In this document: in pieces, positions 10,371-19,604 of the stretch | Position numbering within the stretch: position 1 is the stretch's first letter | How the letters are laid out: each line of letters begins with the position of its first letter | NCBI GenBank assembly: GCA_964522105.1 | Contig: CAZFVA010000007.1 | Span: forward strand, 1-64,000 | From: JAGOFO01 sp964522105 | Lineage (GTDB): Bacteria > Myxococcota_A > UBA9042 > DTJE01 | Direction: 5' to 3' | DNA length: 64,000 nucleotides | Notes under the pieces: model-generated | What the model was told of the DNA's origin: nothing | The model's database searches: none | What the model saw: the letters and a program-made list of their open reading frames with translations, nothing else | Translations under genes and position numbers: made by a program

Positions 10371-12550
10371 TCTGCAACCTCCAGGTCAGCCGATGCGTCC
10401 GGTGGCGGGCACCGGTCGAGGGGCACAACGACCATCGCACCCAGCGCGGGCACAATCAATTCCAGTTTGCCATCCTTCCAGGTCACGGCACCGCCAAGAC
10501 AGTCCGTCGGGACGTCCCCGGCCGTCCATGCACCTGCCGGAATCTCCAGCCGCAGCGGGACGCTGCCTCGATTCAAGGCGACGACTGCCGTGTCCACGGG
10601 GCCAGTCATCCGAAACGCGACGTGGTCGGTGGCACGTGCCAGATCGGTCCGCGAACCGTGCCGGAAGGCGTCGATTCCAGCCCGCAGCCTTCCCAGCATC
10701 GAGACCTGTCCGAACAGCCACCGCTGATGCGTCGTCCAGGTTATCTGTTCCGGCATCGGCCGCCGGTTGTCCGGGTCCCCGCCGCCTGCCAGACCGATTT
10801 CATCGCCCTGATAAAGCACCGGCGCGCCAGGCTGGCTCAACGTAAACGCCAGCGCGATCGCGACGCGTCGGTAAGGTTCGGCGATCGCCGGCTGCGGTGG
10901 TGGCAAAAGCGGATCAGTGCCATCGCCAACGGCCACGGTCACAAAGCGCGGTACGTCATGGTTGCCGATCAACGGGCTCATCACCGCACCGGACCCGGCC
11001 CACGCCGCCGTTCCGGCATCGATTTCGTCCAGCAGCGACGCCATCGTACCAGTTCCCTGCCCGACGACCGATCGCAGCTTCCACATCAGCGGAAAATCAA
11101 ACTGGCCGCTCAGCCCGTACGGCCCGAGGTACCAGCGAATCTGGTCACGGCCCGCAGAGCCGGTAAAAGTCTCGCCGACCAGATGGACGTGCGGCGCGCC
11201 CGATGCAAAAGTCCGTGTGACAGTATCACGCAGGTGACGCGTGACCAGCCTCGGCATCATCGGCACCGCGTCGATGCGCAGCCCGTCCACGTCGAAATTC
11301 GACAGCCACCACGCGACATCTTCCAGTTCCGTTTCCAGCACATCACGCTGCCGCCAGTCCAGGTCCGGCAGATAATCCGTGAACCAGCAATACTCGGTGT
11401 CCGTCGTCCACGAACACTCGCGGCCGCATACGCAATCGCCGTCAGGATGGTTAAACCAGTCGGGATGATCTGTAAACCACGGATGGTCGCTGTGAACATG
11501 GTTCGGCACTATATCCAGCACCACCCGGATGCCTCTGGCGTGCGCCGCCGTTACAAGGGCTTCCAGTCCCGCCTCGCCGCCGAACCGGGGCTCGGCCTCG
11601 CGGGCCGCGACGGGCCAGTAACCGTGATACGACTCATAAGACCGGTCGTCAAATCCCGGCCAGGCCCCGTCGGCATTGCGCACGGCGGGCGAAATCCACA
11701 ATGCGTTGACGCCCAGACGGTCAAAAAAGCCGTCGTTCAGCGCAGCGACGACGCCCGCCCAGTCGCCACCCATCCGCATCGTGATGCCGGCGTCCACGTC
11801 CAGCGCCCCGTCACCCCGCCGGAAGCGATCAACTACAATCTGATAAATGAAGGCGTCGGACCAGTCAAACGGCGTGTCCTCGACCCAGAACGGCAGGACG
11901 AACGACTCAGCGGCAGTCCCGCCCACGTCCACCGCATCTACCGTCAACCGGTGCTTACCGATGGCCAGAGGCCCCAGGTCCAGGTCCAACAGACCGTCCT
12001 TCAGCGCCACCGTCACCGGTGTTTTGTCCAGTGTTACCGACAGGTTATCAGGGTCGCAGGGCAGTCCACCCGCGCCCGCGAAACAGCGCAACCGAGCCTG
12101 GAAACGATCACCATCGACCGCCGCACGCTCGATCGACCAGACCGCCTTCGTGCATTCGGGCTGCACCAGCGCGCTGTGTTCCTGCCCGTCGCGACCGAAA
12201 ATCGTCAGCGGGTTCGCACCGTCCAGCATCTCTTCGCCGTCCACCAGGAACCGATAGGCATGGCGCCCGGGACCGACGACAAACCGACCCCGGAAGATGC
12301 CGTCCGAATCCCGTGTCAGGCCGTAACCATCGGGCCGCCAGTCGTTAAACTCGCCAACCACGGCGACGTTGTCAGCCGCTGGTGCCGGCCCCCAGGCGAA
12401 CGTGACATCGCAGGTGCGCACATGCTGGTCGGGCCCGGAAGCCCCTTCGTCGCACGCAATGTGGAAGCCTGCCAGCAGGACCAGGACGCAGGCGAATTTC
12501 GTCCTGCGAATCACTGTTTTTTGCCCTTGTGTCAGGCCGTTCAAAAACAC
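10367..12550 (-). CDS. GH13 alpha-amylase-family lipoprotein with N-terminal glycogen-binding-like domain
   Basis: There are 727 residues from GTG 12550 (AGGTGA 6 bases upstream). A second GTG at 12514 would give a tidier signal peptide (IRRTKFACVLVLLAGFHIAC). Lipidated Cys33 is followed by a CBM48/AMPK-glycogen-binding-like beta-sandwich ('VAVVGEFNDWRPDGYGL', 'RHAYRFLVDG'), a linker domain, and a GH13 barrel beginning 'FDWSDAFIYQIVVDRFRRGD'. The catalytic residues are intact: Asp in GLRIDAV, Glu in LVGETFTG and Asp in IGNHDVPR. An extra cysteine cluster 'CVCGRECSWTTDTEYC' sits in domain B. It is likely a surface amylase or pullulanase-like enzyme. It lies 49 bases downstream of the glucoamylase gene, the largest internal gap of the operon. 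Confidence 0.9.
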   Translation of the reverse strand: MFLNGLTQGQKTVIRRTKFACVLVLLAGFHIACDEGASGPDQHVRTCDVTFAWGPAPAADNVAVVGEFNDWRPDGYGLTRDSDGIFRGRFVVGPGRHAYRFLVDGEEMLDGANPLTIFGRDGQEHSALVQPECTKAVWSIERAAVDGDRFQARLRCFAGAGGLPCDPDNLSVTLDKTPVTVALKDGLLDLDLGPLAIGKHRLTVDAVDVGGTAAESFVLPFWVEDTPFDWSDAFIYQIVVDRFRRGDGALDVDAGITMRMGGDWAGVVAALNDGFFDRLGVNALWISPAVRNADGAWPGFDDRSYESYHGYWPVAAREAEPRFGGEAGLEALVTAAHARGIRVVLDIVPNHVHSDHPWFTDHPDWFNHPDGDCVCGRECSWTTDTEYCWFTDYLPDLDWRQRDVLETELEDVAWWLSNFDVDGLRIDAVPMMPRLVTRHLRDTVTRTFASGAPHVHLVGETFTGSAGRDQIRWYLGPYGLSGQFDFPLMWKLRSVVGQGTGTMASLLDEIDAGTAAWAGSGAVMSPLIGNHDVPRFVTVAVGDGTDPLLPPPQPAIAEPYRRVAIALAFTLSQPGAPVLYQGDEIGLAGGGDPDNRRPMPEQITWTTHQRWLFGQVSMLGRLRAGIDAFRHGSRTDLARATDHVAFRMTGPVDTAVVALNRGSVPLRLEIPAGAWTAGDVPTDCLGGAVTWKDGKLELIVPALGAMVVVPLDRCPPPDASADLEVAE

Positions 12551-12599
12551 CCCGGTTCACCTGTCCCCGTCGCCCAACGCGTCAAGCGCCCGGCCCGTA

Positions 12600-15500
12600 T
12601 TACCACACGATCCCGCACGGCGCCGCCGACGTGGCCGGTTCTGCCCGCTGCCAGGTCTCCAGCAGATAAGCGCCAGCGCCGAAGCCGACCATCGGCACCG
12701 CGCCGTCGTAGTTCGCGCCGTCCCGAGTATGCAGTTCCGCGATCAGACCCATGTTCGCCCGGGCCTGGGCCGTGACCCAGTCAAGCAACAGGTCGGCCTT
12801 CGCGATCGCCGCCGTGCCACCCTGCGCCCGCAACGCACCCGACACACGTAAATCAATCAGGATCCACTCGGAGCTGTCGTACCAGCCGCCATCATCATTG
12901 CGCGCCAGGCCGATGCCGTTCGGCACCGTAAGATCCGCCAGAAGCCCGGCAGTCGTCGTCGCGGCCGCATCGCCGGTCGGGTCCATCACGTTCCAGTTAA
13001 ACGCCTCGATGACCGCCGCGTCCACATACCCGGAATCACCGGCCAGCTCCTCGACGCTCTGTGCAAGAAAATCGCCGTCCATCGCTTTGCCGGGGATCGC
13101 CGCCATAATGTCCTGCGCCGCCGTAGCCCAACCAGCCGCCTCGGTCGCAGCACCCTTCGCATCCGCCAGTTGCGACGCCTGGCACAGGCCGATCGCCGCC
13201 GCAAGCGAAGTATAGGTGTACTGCTTCTGACGGCCGTTCCAGTGGACCTCCCAGATCGAACTGTCGGGGCGGATCATGCCGTTTGCCGCCTGCAGGCCGA
13301 CCAGCACGTTCGCAATCTGGTCCCGAATCGTCGCCCAGTGCGTATCAACGATCGTCGTGTCACCCGAGGCGCGGACGTACTCACCCAGTGCCCACAGGAA
13401 CAACCCGAACCCGTCAAATTCCACATTGGGACCGTCACCGTTCCAGTCCGACTCCTCCATCCCGCGTCCGAAGTAACGGCACACCGAGATCCGGTAGTCC
13501 GCACCCACGCCGACCTGAGGACCGTTGTGTTCAAACGACTTGTACCCGTTAGCGTCGGCCAGCAGCATGAACTCCAGCGCGGCCCGCGCCTCTACAAAAT
13601 GACCAGATCGCACCAGCGCCGCGATCGAGTAAGCCATGTCCCTCGGCCACGCCGTCGCCCACATCCCCGGTGGCAGCGACGCCAGTATCTGGCCCTTCGA
13701 CTTGTCAGTCGTTTCCCAGACCTGGCCCATCCTCAGCACGGCCTCGGCGGTGCGATAGACCGTCCGTTCTGCCGCAGACAGATCCGCCGGAGGGGGCTTG
13801 CGCCAGGCGGCCCACTCGGCCTTCGCTCCTGCCAGTGCCTGTTCGGCGTCCAGCCCGTCGAACGCTCCAATGACGTCCTGTTTCAAGGCCGTCAAATCCT
13901 TGTAAGGGTCGAACGCGCTGACAACCCCGAACCATGCAGTTTCACCGGGTTGCAGATCGTGTTCCGGTCCCTGGAATCCGCCCACGCGGTTATCACCCGC
14001 ATCGACAGATCCCTCGTCGCCAAGATCCTGGCCCGCATTCAAGCGAACCCATGGATCGGCCGACGAAGCGCCTGCCGCAGCCGCGTAATGGCTTACCGTG
14101 CCAAGTGGATAGTGGAAAACCGCACCGCCAGCCGCCTGTTCCATCAACCCGCCGCTGTCCACGTCCCTGGCGATCGACTCGCCCAGAGTGTTCGGGAACT
14201 TATGGGAATCATTCAGTGTGTTGCCGACGTGCCAGTTCTGGATATTGTAGATTGACACCTGCTTCGCCGTCGTACCGGGGTTAGTAACGCGGGTCAGCAT
14301 CACCAGCGCCGGTCGATCCAGTTGCCACGGCGCGTACATGAACGTCTCGACCCGAAGCCCGTCCACAGTCTGCACCCAGTGCGGGATGCCATCCTGCCCG
14401 TGATAACCTGCGAAGTCGCGGGGTACGCTGTCCAGCCATTTCCCGACGCCATCGACGCGCAGTCCCGTGAACGTGTCATACAGCATGTCGCGGGTGTTGA
14501 CCGGCTGGCTGCTGCCGTTAAGTCCCCAGGTCTGGTAAGGATGCACGAACAGCATATAGCGGTGATTGTCGCGATCATCCCCGGACGGCAGGACCGTCGG
14601 GTCAAGGTTTACTACCAGCGCGCCGTGGCCGTTGGCCGAAACGATCCAGCCGAAACTGGAGTGGGCCGTTTCGCACGCGGTCGCATCGACGTCGCACCCC
14701 GGCACGCAGACGCCGGCGACTTCGTCAAATCCCTGGTCGCACCGACAGACCGCCTTCGCGCTTTCGGCCACACACCGACCCCGGTCCGGGTCCGCGCCGC
14801 ATGGATTCGGGTCACACGGGTCGGGCGGCTCCACGGGCACGCAGTCGGTGCCCTGCAACTCCCAGCCTTCGTCGCATTCATCACAGTTTTCAGCGACATA
14901 GCCATCGTCGCAATCACATTCCAGCCCGCTGCCGGTGCAGGACCCGTGGCCCGCACAGGTCGTCGCAGGATCACAGACCGTCTGCTGCACGCAGTCGTCG
15001 CCCACTTCCTCGTATCCGAAGTCGCACAGGCAGACAGCCTTCTCCACCTCGACAACACAACGGTCACGATGCACGCCCGGGTTAAGTTCGGGACATGGAT
15101 TCGGGTCGCACGGCCCGGGCGCCGGCACACAGGCCAGTCCTTCGCTCACGAAACCTTCGGCGCACTCATCGCAAAGATCACCTGCGTACCCGTACTGGCA
15201 GGTGCATACAGCCACGCCGCCAACCTCGTCGCATTTCGAAGCATGTATGCACGGATCAGGATTGCAGGGGGTATCGATCCTGCAGCTCCCGTCCTCGTCG
15301 TGGTAGCCGTCGGCGCACCGGTTACACAGGTTTCCAGCCCACTCCTCGTGGCACTCGCAAACAACGCCGGCGCCGTCCGGCCGACAGACCCCGTGATCGC
15401 CGCAGGGGTCTTCGTCGCAGGACGCGTCAAGCACGCACCGCAGCCCGTCCGACCCGTCCAGCACATAGCCTTCAGCGCACTGGTCGCACGCCGTGCCCGC

Positions 15501-15830
15501 ATATCCTTCATCACACTCGCAATCCGGCAGGTTCGCCGGATCAGCGCATTGGCCGCGCACGCAGTCTGCAGGTCGGCAGGCGTCAGGCACGCAGGCAATG
15601 GCGTCGGCGTGAAATCCTGAATTGCAGTCGCACACAGGCAGGCCCGACACGCTGACACATTCACCCTGACCAGAGCAGGTCACGCCACGGCACGGATCGT
15701 CGCCGGGGCCTTCGCCCCCGCAGCCGGCGGCCATCGACGCGGCAAGCAATAACGCGCACCACGCCACCCTCCGACCGACATACCGCCCGTCCGTTCCCTG
15801 GAAAAATATTCGCAGCATCGTCCGAGCCAT
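12600..15830 (-). CDS. EGF-stalk lipoprotein glucoamylase (GH15-like)
   Basis: There are 1076 residues from ATG 15830, which shares one base with the upstream stop (TGATG). A GTG one codon earlier is also possible. After lipobox MAAGC come seven EGF-like cysteine modules (to about residue 390; recurrent CDPNPC/CNPDPC and 'C..CAEG' units). Then comes a GH15-type region: an N-terminal super-beta-sandwich-like part ('HRYMLFVHPYQTWGLNG...'), followed by an (alpha/alpha)6 barrel with 'GMWATAWPRDMAYSIAALVRSG', the proposed catalytic acid Glu in 'PDSSIWEVHWNG', and a C-terminal candidate base Glu in 'GLIAELHTRDG'. It should release glucose (or glucose/isomaltose-type products) from alpha-glucan ends at the cell surface. 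GH15 subfamily and linkage preference are not resolvable by eye. Confidence 0.88.
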   Translation of the reverse strand: MARTMLRIFFQGTDGRYVGRRVAWCALLLAASMAAGCGGEGPGDDPCRGVTCSGQGECVSVSGLPVCDCNSGFHADAIACVPDACRPADCVRGQCADPANLPDCECDEGYAGTACDQCAEGYVLDGSDGLRCVLDASCDEDPCGDHGVCRPDGAGVVCECHEEWAGNLCNRCADGYHDEDGSCRIDTPCNPDPCIHASKCDEVGGVAVCTCQYGYAGDLCDECAEGFVSEGLACVPAPGPCDPNPCPELNPGVHRDRCVVEVEKAVCLCDFGYEEVGDDCVQQTVCDPATTCAGHGSCTGSGLECDCDDGYVAENCDECDEGWELQGTDCVPVEPPDPCDPNPCGADPDRGRCVAESAKAVCRCDQGFDEVAGVCVPGCDVDATACETAHSSFGWIVSANGHGALVVNLDPTVLPSGDDRDNHRYMLFVHPYQTWGLNGSSQPVNTRDMLYDTFTGLRVDGVGKWLDSVPRDFAGYHGQDGIPHWVQTVDGLRVETFMYAPWQLDRPALVMLTRVTNPGTTAKQVSIYNIQNWHVGNTLNDSHKFPNTLGESIARDVDSGGLMEQAAGGAVFHYPLGTVSHYAAAAGASSADPWVRLNAGQDLGDEGSVDAGDNRVGGFQGPEHDLQPGETAWFGVVSAFDPYKDLTALKQDVIGAFDGLDAEQALAGAKAEWAAWRKPPPADLSAAERTVYRTAEAVLRMGQVWETTDKSKGQILASLPPGMWATAWPRDMAYSIAALVRSGHFVEARAALEFMLLADANGYKSFEHNGPQVGVGADYRISVCRYFGRGMEESDWNGDGPNVEFDGFGLFLWALGEYVRASGDTTIVDTHWATIRDQIANVLVGLQAANGMIRPDSSIWEVHWNGRQKQYTYTSLAAAIGLCQASQLADAKGAATEAAGWATAAQDIMAAIPGKAMDGDFLAQSVEELAGDSGYVDAAVIEAFNWNVMDPTGDAAATTTAGLLADLTVPNGIGLARNDDGGWYDSSEWILIDLRVSGALRAQGGTAAIAKADLLLDWVTAQARANMGLIAELHTRDGANYDGAVPMVGFGAGAYLLETWQRAEPATSAAPCGIVW

Positions 15831-18800
15831 CACTTCACCTCAAAGACGGCCGATTCCAGACGACCCATGGCAACTGCCACTGACCCGCCCGAAACCTGTA
15901 TCTCGCGCCCCGTCAACGCGTCCCGGAACGTCCCGTTCGGCAGACCGGCCGTACCCGCCGCCAGCGTCCGCGTCCCCGCGTCACCCCGGTTCAGCACGAC
16001 CAGTACCGCGTCCGCCCCGTCCTTCATCACGTATGCCCAGTAATTCCCGTCCGACTGAATCGTCGCCCGCGCGCCACGCCGCAGCGCCGCGTGCCGCAAC
16101 CGCGCCTTGCCAAGTGCCTGCACGTGCGTAAGCGTTGCCTTCTCGTTAGTCGACAGCGCCGCGTCAAACCGCGTAAATCGCCGATTGTCCGGGTCGCCCG
16201 CCCCGGGCATGCCGAACTCGTCGCCGTAATAAATCAGTGGTAAGCCTTTCTGGGTGAAAAGGAACGTCCACGCCATCCGCAGGCGCAGGTAGGGATCCTG
16301 GCCGGAGGGCGCCCCGGGCGGTGCGGTCCAGCCCTGCTCCTTCGAACCGTTGCCCCACAGATCGCTGATCTGCCCCGCAGCGTGGGACAGCGCACGCGGC
16401 ACATCGTGGTTGCCCAGGAACGTGGACATCACAGCAGCGGACCCGTAATAGCCGTCGTTGCCGTCCATGAACGCCCGCAGCGCATCAAGCCCGCGCTCGT
16501 GACGCACCAGCGCCGCCAGTGCCACCCAGAACATCGGAAAGTCGAACTGGCCATCCAGAAGCTCGGGACTGACGTACTCTTTGATAGTCTGCTTCTCGCC
16601 GTCACCCTCGCCGGTAAACGTCTCGCCGACCATGTAGAACCGAATGCCGTCGTGGGTGTCGATTTCCGCGTCGATCCGCCCGCGAAGCGTCGCCGAGAAG
16701 TCCAGAATCATGTGCTTGACCGCATCCAGCCTGAACCCGTCGATATTAGTTTCCTGGATAAGCCAGATCGCGTGGTCCATCACCCGGTCCATGACCGCGC
16801 CGTTCCGATAATCAAAATCAGGCAGGTACTCGGCGAACCAGCACTCGATCGGCCGCTCCCACCCGCAGACATATCCGTTGCCGACGTTCCCCGCGTTCCA
16901 GTTAAACCACGGTACCGCGTCGTTCAGATGCTCGGAGTACAGCGGCGCGTCGGTGTGTACATGGTTCGCGACGAAATCGACTATCACGCGGATTCCACGG
17001 GCATGGGCCGCCGCGACCATCGCCTTGAACGCCGCCAGGTCACCGAAGTGCGGGTCAATCGGGCCATCCAGCCCGTCAAGCGGCGCACTGTCGGTCCAGC
17101 CCGTCGCGATGGGCCAGTACGAATGATAACCGGTGTATTTGTGCCCGTCGGACCCCCAGAAAGCGCCCTGCGTGTTCATGATCGGCGACGACACCCACAG
17201 ACAATTCACGCCAAGGTCCTTGAAATAGTCGGCTTCGATCCTCGCCTTCAACCCGGCGAAGTCGCCACCCTGCCAGTTCGCCTTTGCGTCCAGCTTCGGG
17301 TCTGCCACCGGCAGGTCATTTGTCTTATCCCCGTTCTGGAAGCGGTCGGTAAGCACGAAGTAAATCGTCGCGTCCCGCCAGTCAAACGGTACGTCCTCGA
17401 CCCACAACGGCACGAACAGCGGGTCGGCTTCCCGACCCGTCGTGTCAGCAACCTGAAATATGTAACCGTACTTCCCGGGCGCCAGGCCGGTGTCGTCGAT
17501 TGTGAAGGTACCCGAAGCCTGATCCCATGTGCCATTAACCGGAAGCCCGTTGCGGGTCACAATCGCGTGTTCCGGGTCCAGATCGACCTTTTGCCGCCCG
17601 TACAGCGCCCGCACCAGTATCTTCGCCCGCCCGCCCGAAACTGTCGGCGCCCCGTCCAGCACCAGAAGCGGCCGGTCGCAGTCCGGTACCCTCAACAACG
17701 AGTTCCGCGTTCCGCTGACCCATTTCGTGTACGGATTGTCCTTATCCAGTTCCCAGCGTTCCTGACTGCCATCACGCCAGAACACCTTGTAGGCATAGTC
17801 ACCCTGGCGCAGCCCCGAGAACGTCCGTTCCCAGGCACCGCCGACCTTCGTCATCGTGTCGGCCGTCTCGGACCAGCCGTTAAACTCACCCCGCAGGGAC
17901 ACCGGGCCCGTAGTCGACACACGGGTGCGTACGGTGACGTCGCACGACCTGGTCGCAATACTGCCGGTGTCGACGATGCAGATGTCTGAAGTGTCTAACC
18001 GATAGCCGGCGTCACACAGGCACGCGTGACCGTCGGCGCCGTCAGAAACGCACATTGAACGGTTCTGGTCGGAAGGACAGGGATTCGGGTCGCAGGGGTC
18101 GCCGACACCCAGAACGCACGAGCCATCAATAAAGTCATAACCGTCGTCACACAGGCACAGCGCCGCCGCGCCATCAGCCACGCACACGGTTCGGTGCTGG
18201 TCTTCGGTGCCGCACGGATTCGGGTCACAGGGGTCGCCGCTGGCCGGGATGCAGCGCAAATCTTCGCGCAGCCAGCCCTCGGCACAATCTTCACAAATAT
18301 CGCCAGCATAACCCTCGGTGCAGGAGCAGACGGCCAGTCCGCCTTTTGGCAGACAGTCGCCATGTATGCAGGGGTTGGGATCGCAGACCGATCGCGTGAC
18401 ACACCGCAGGCCTTCCGCAAAGTAGCCGTCGGCACAACGGTCGCACGTTTCGCCGGCATAGCCCTGGTGACATGCACACGTAACCTCGCCATCGATCATC
18501 GCGCACAGTCCGAATACGCAGAGGTCGCCTTCACACGGGTCTCCGGGCAGGCAACGGCCGCCACGGGGCATGTAGCCGTCGGCGCAGCGGTCGCACAAGC
18601 TTCCAGAATAGCCCTGGTCGCAACGACATGTCGGCAGAGCCCCGGTAGCCACACAGACGCCGAACGCACATGGGTCATATGTACAGGGATCGTTGACACA
18701 CGTAGTTCCAGATGGGATATATCCCGCGTCACACAGGCAGGTCGCCTGCCCGTCGCGAATCGCACACAGTCCGTGGTCCGCGCAGTCAATCCCGTCACAC

Positions 18801-18916
18801 GGGTCGGCCGCACCGCCACCGTCGCATCCCGCCACCAGCAAAACAGCAACAAGCATCAAAAGCAGGAGGCCCTCTGTTGCCCTTCGCCACTTGAACACCC
18901 GAATCGCCGCGTCCAT
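15830..18916 (-). CDS. EGF-stalk lipoprotein alpha-amylase (CBM48-like + GH13), first gene of starch operon
   Basis: The product has 1028 residues. Lipobox LLVAGC gives Cys31. Six EGF-like modules (about 40-313) are followed by a CBM48/AMPK-type beta-sandwich (about 325-410; LRGEFNGW), a linker domain (415-505) and a GH13 barrel (about 510-950). The catalytic triad is intact: Asp731 (GFRLDAV), Glu765 (MVGETF), Asp838 (GNHD). The start ATG has AAGGGGGG just upstream. This is the first gene of the operon, so the promoter should lie just to its right, in 18917-19214. The stalk would hold the enzyme away from the outer membrane to attack polymeric starch or glycogen. The GH13 specificity (endo-amylase versus neopullulanase) is not determined. 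Confidence 0.9.
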   Translation of the reverse strand: MDAAIRVFKWRRATEGLLLLMLVAVLLVAGCDGGGAADPCDGIDCADHGLCAIRDGQATCLCDAGYIPSGTTCVNDPCTYDPCAFGVCVATGALPTCRCDQGYSGSLCDRCADGYMPRGGRCLPGDPCEGDLCVFGLCAMIDGEVTCACHQGYAGETCDRCADGYFAEGLRCVTRSVCDPNPCIHGDCLPKGGLAVCSCTEGYAGDICEDCAEGWLREDLRCIPASGDPCDPNPCGTEDQHRTVCVADGAAALCLCDDGYDFIDGSCVLGVGDPCDPNPCPSDQNRSMCVSDGADGHACLCDAGYRLDTSDICIVDTGSIATRSCDVTVRTRVSTTGPVSLRGEFNGWSETADTMTKVGGAWERTFSGLRQGDYAYKVFWRDGSQERWELDKDNPYTKWVSGTRNSLLRVPDCDRPLLVLDGAPTVSGGRAKILVRALYGRQKVDLDPEHAIVTRNGLPVNGTWDQASGTFTIDDTGLAPGKYGYIFQVADTTGREADPLFVPLWVEDVPFDWRDATIYFVLTDRFQNGDKTNDLPVADPKLDAKANWQGGDFAGLKARIEADYFKDLGVNCLWVSSPIMNTQGAFWGSDGHKYTGYHSYWPIATGWTDSAPLDGLDGPIDPHFGDLAAFKAMVAAAHARGIRVIVDFVANHVHTDAPLYSEHLNDAVPWFNWNAGNVGNGYVCGWERPIECWFAEYLPDFDYRNGAVMDRVMDHAIWLIQETNIDGFRLDAVKHMILDFSATLRGRIDAEIDTHDGIRFYMVGETFTGEGDGEKQTIKEYVSPELLDGQFDFPMFWVALAALVRHERGLDALRAFMDGNDGYYGSAAVMSTFLGNHDVPRALSHAAGQISDLWGNGSKEQGWTAPPGAPSGQDPYLRLRMAWTFLFTQKGLPLIYYGDEFGMPGAGDPDNRRFTRFDAALSTNEKATLTHVQALGKARLRHAALRRGARATIQSDGNYWAYVMKDGADAVLVVLNRGDAGTRTLAAGTAGLPNGTFRDALTGREIQVSGGSVAVAMGRLESAVFEVK

Positions 18917-19214
18917 GGCCCCCCTTTACGGTCCGATCATTAATTGGAACAAGTCTAGCTGAATGGCGCTCGACCTGTCCACNNNNNNNNNNNNNNNNNN
19001 NNNNNNNNNNNNNNNNNNNNNNNNNNNNNNNNNNNNNNNNNNNNNNNNNNNNNNNNNNNNNNNNNNNNNNNNNNNNNNNNNNACGGTCCGATCATTAATT
19101 GGAACAAGTCTAGCTGAATGGCGCTCGACCTGTCCACTGGTCTTAACCCCGATTTTCAGTCCGGTTTTTGAGGAGCAGACCAGGCATCGAATCATCTTCG
19201 CGGGTCGAGAGCAG
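18917..19214. other. upstream region of the starch operon, interrupted by an assembly gap
   Basis: No gene is visible. Bases 18928-18982 and 19083-19137 are an identical 55-base sequence on either side of the 100-N run 18983-19082. This is the signature of two contigs overlapping by a k-mer and not of a biological repeat. The true intergenic distance is therefore probably about 143 bases. The promoter of the starch operon should be here. An AT-rich patch read on the minus strand (TTGTTCCAATTAATGAT) is a weak candidate only. Confidence 0.8.
18983..19082. other. assembly gap (100 N), probably artefactual
   Basis: It is flanked by identical 55-base sequences (18928-18982 and 19083-19137), as expected when a scaffolder joins contigs that actually overlap by 55 bases. 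Confidence 0.9.
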
Positions 19215-19550
19215 TTACTTTGAATACTGACATTTCCTGTCAACACATAGCGGCAGGTCGCTTCTGCACTTGTACATCATGCTGTAGCAGTCCCATGTGA
19301 TCGGCGCGGCCTTAATTTTATCCAGAATCCGTTGCCTTTCGTTCCTGTTCACGACCAGGCCACATCCAAACGGGCACACCGGTCCAAGTGGCGAACAATC
19401 AGAATCAATCGCGCAATAATTTGCGCGGTCAATGTCCAGCCGCAGTGCGTCGATTACCGATGTTCCTGTGGACTGCCTGTAAAGAACAAACAGGACGGAT
19501 GCAAGAGCCAGCACAAACGTAACTATCACTGCGATATGCCATTTCTTCAT
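19215..19550 (-). CDS. small membrane-anchored Cys-rich protein, copy B
   Basis: This is a paralogue of the gene at 2222-2557: 111 residues, one N-terminal transmembrane helix, and the same eight cysteines (CPFGCG core). ATG 19550 is chosen because GGAG lies 8 bases upstream and it matches the start of copy A. A GTG three codons earlier is possible. It begins 54 bases after the stop of the CotH lipoprotein gene on the same strand, so it may be the last gene of that operon, just as copy A ends the starch operon. The two copies are high-identity direct repeats about 17 kb apart. Function unknown. Confidence 0.78.
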   Translation of the reverse strand: MKKWHIAVIVTFVLALASVLFVLYRQSTGTSVIDALRLDIDRANYCAIDSDCSPLGPVCPFGCGLVVNRNERQRILDKIKAAPITWDCYSMMYKCRSDLPLCVDRKCQYSK

Positions 19551-19604
19551 CGTTGGCACTCCGGTCTTTCACGACGCTGTCCGCCCCTCAACGCAATTAC
19601 TTTC

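Noticed and set aside
10247..12775. 842-codon plus-strand frame opposite the GH13 gene
   Set aside because: Long only because of high GC at third positions. No motif, and it is antisense to a complete GH13 enzyme with an intact catalytic triad.
16382..17989. 535-codon plus-strand frame opposite the first amylase gene
   Set aside because: Antisense shadow with Arg/Val/His-rich composition and no recognisable domain.
18928..19137. Apparent 55-bp direct repeat as a possible attachment site
   Set aside because: An identical length (55) is repeated at the unrelated gap at 31442-31651, so it is a contig-overlap artefact.
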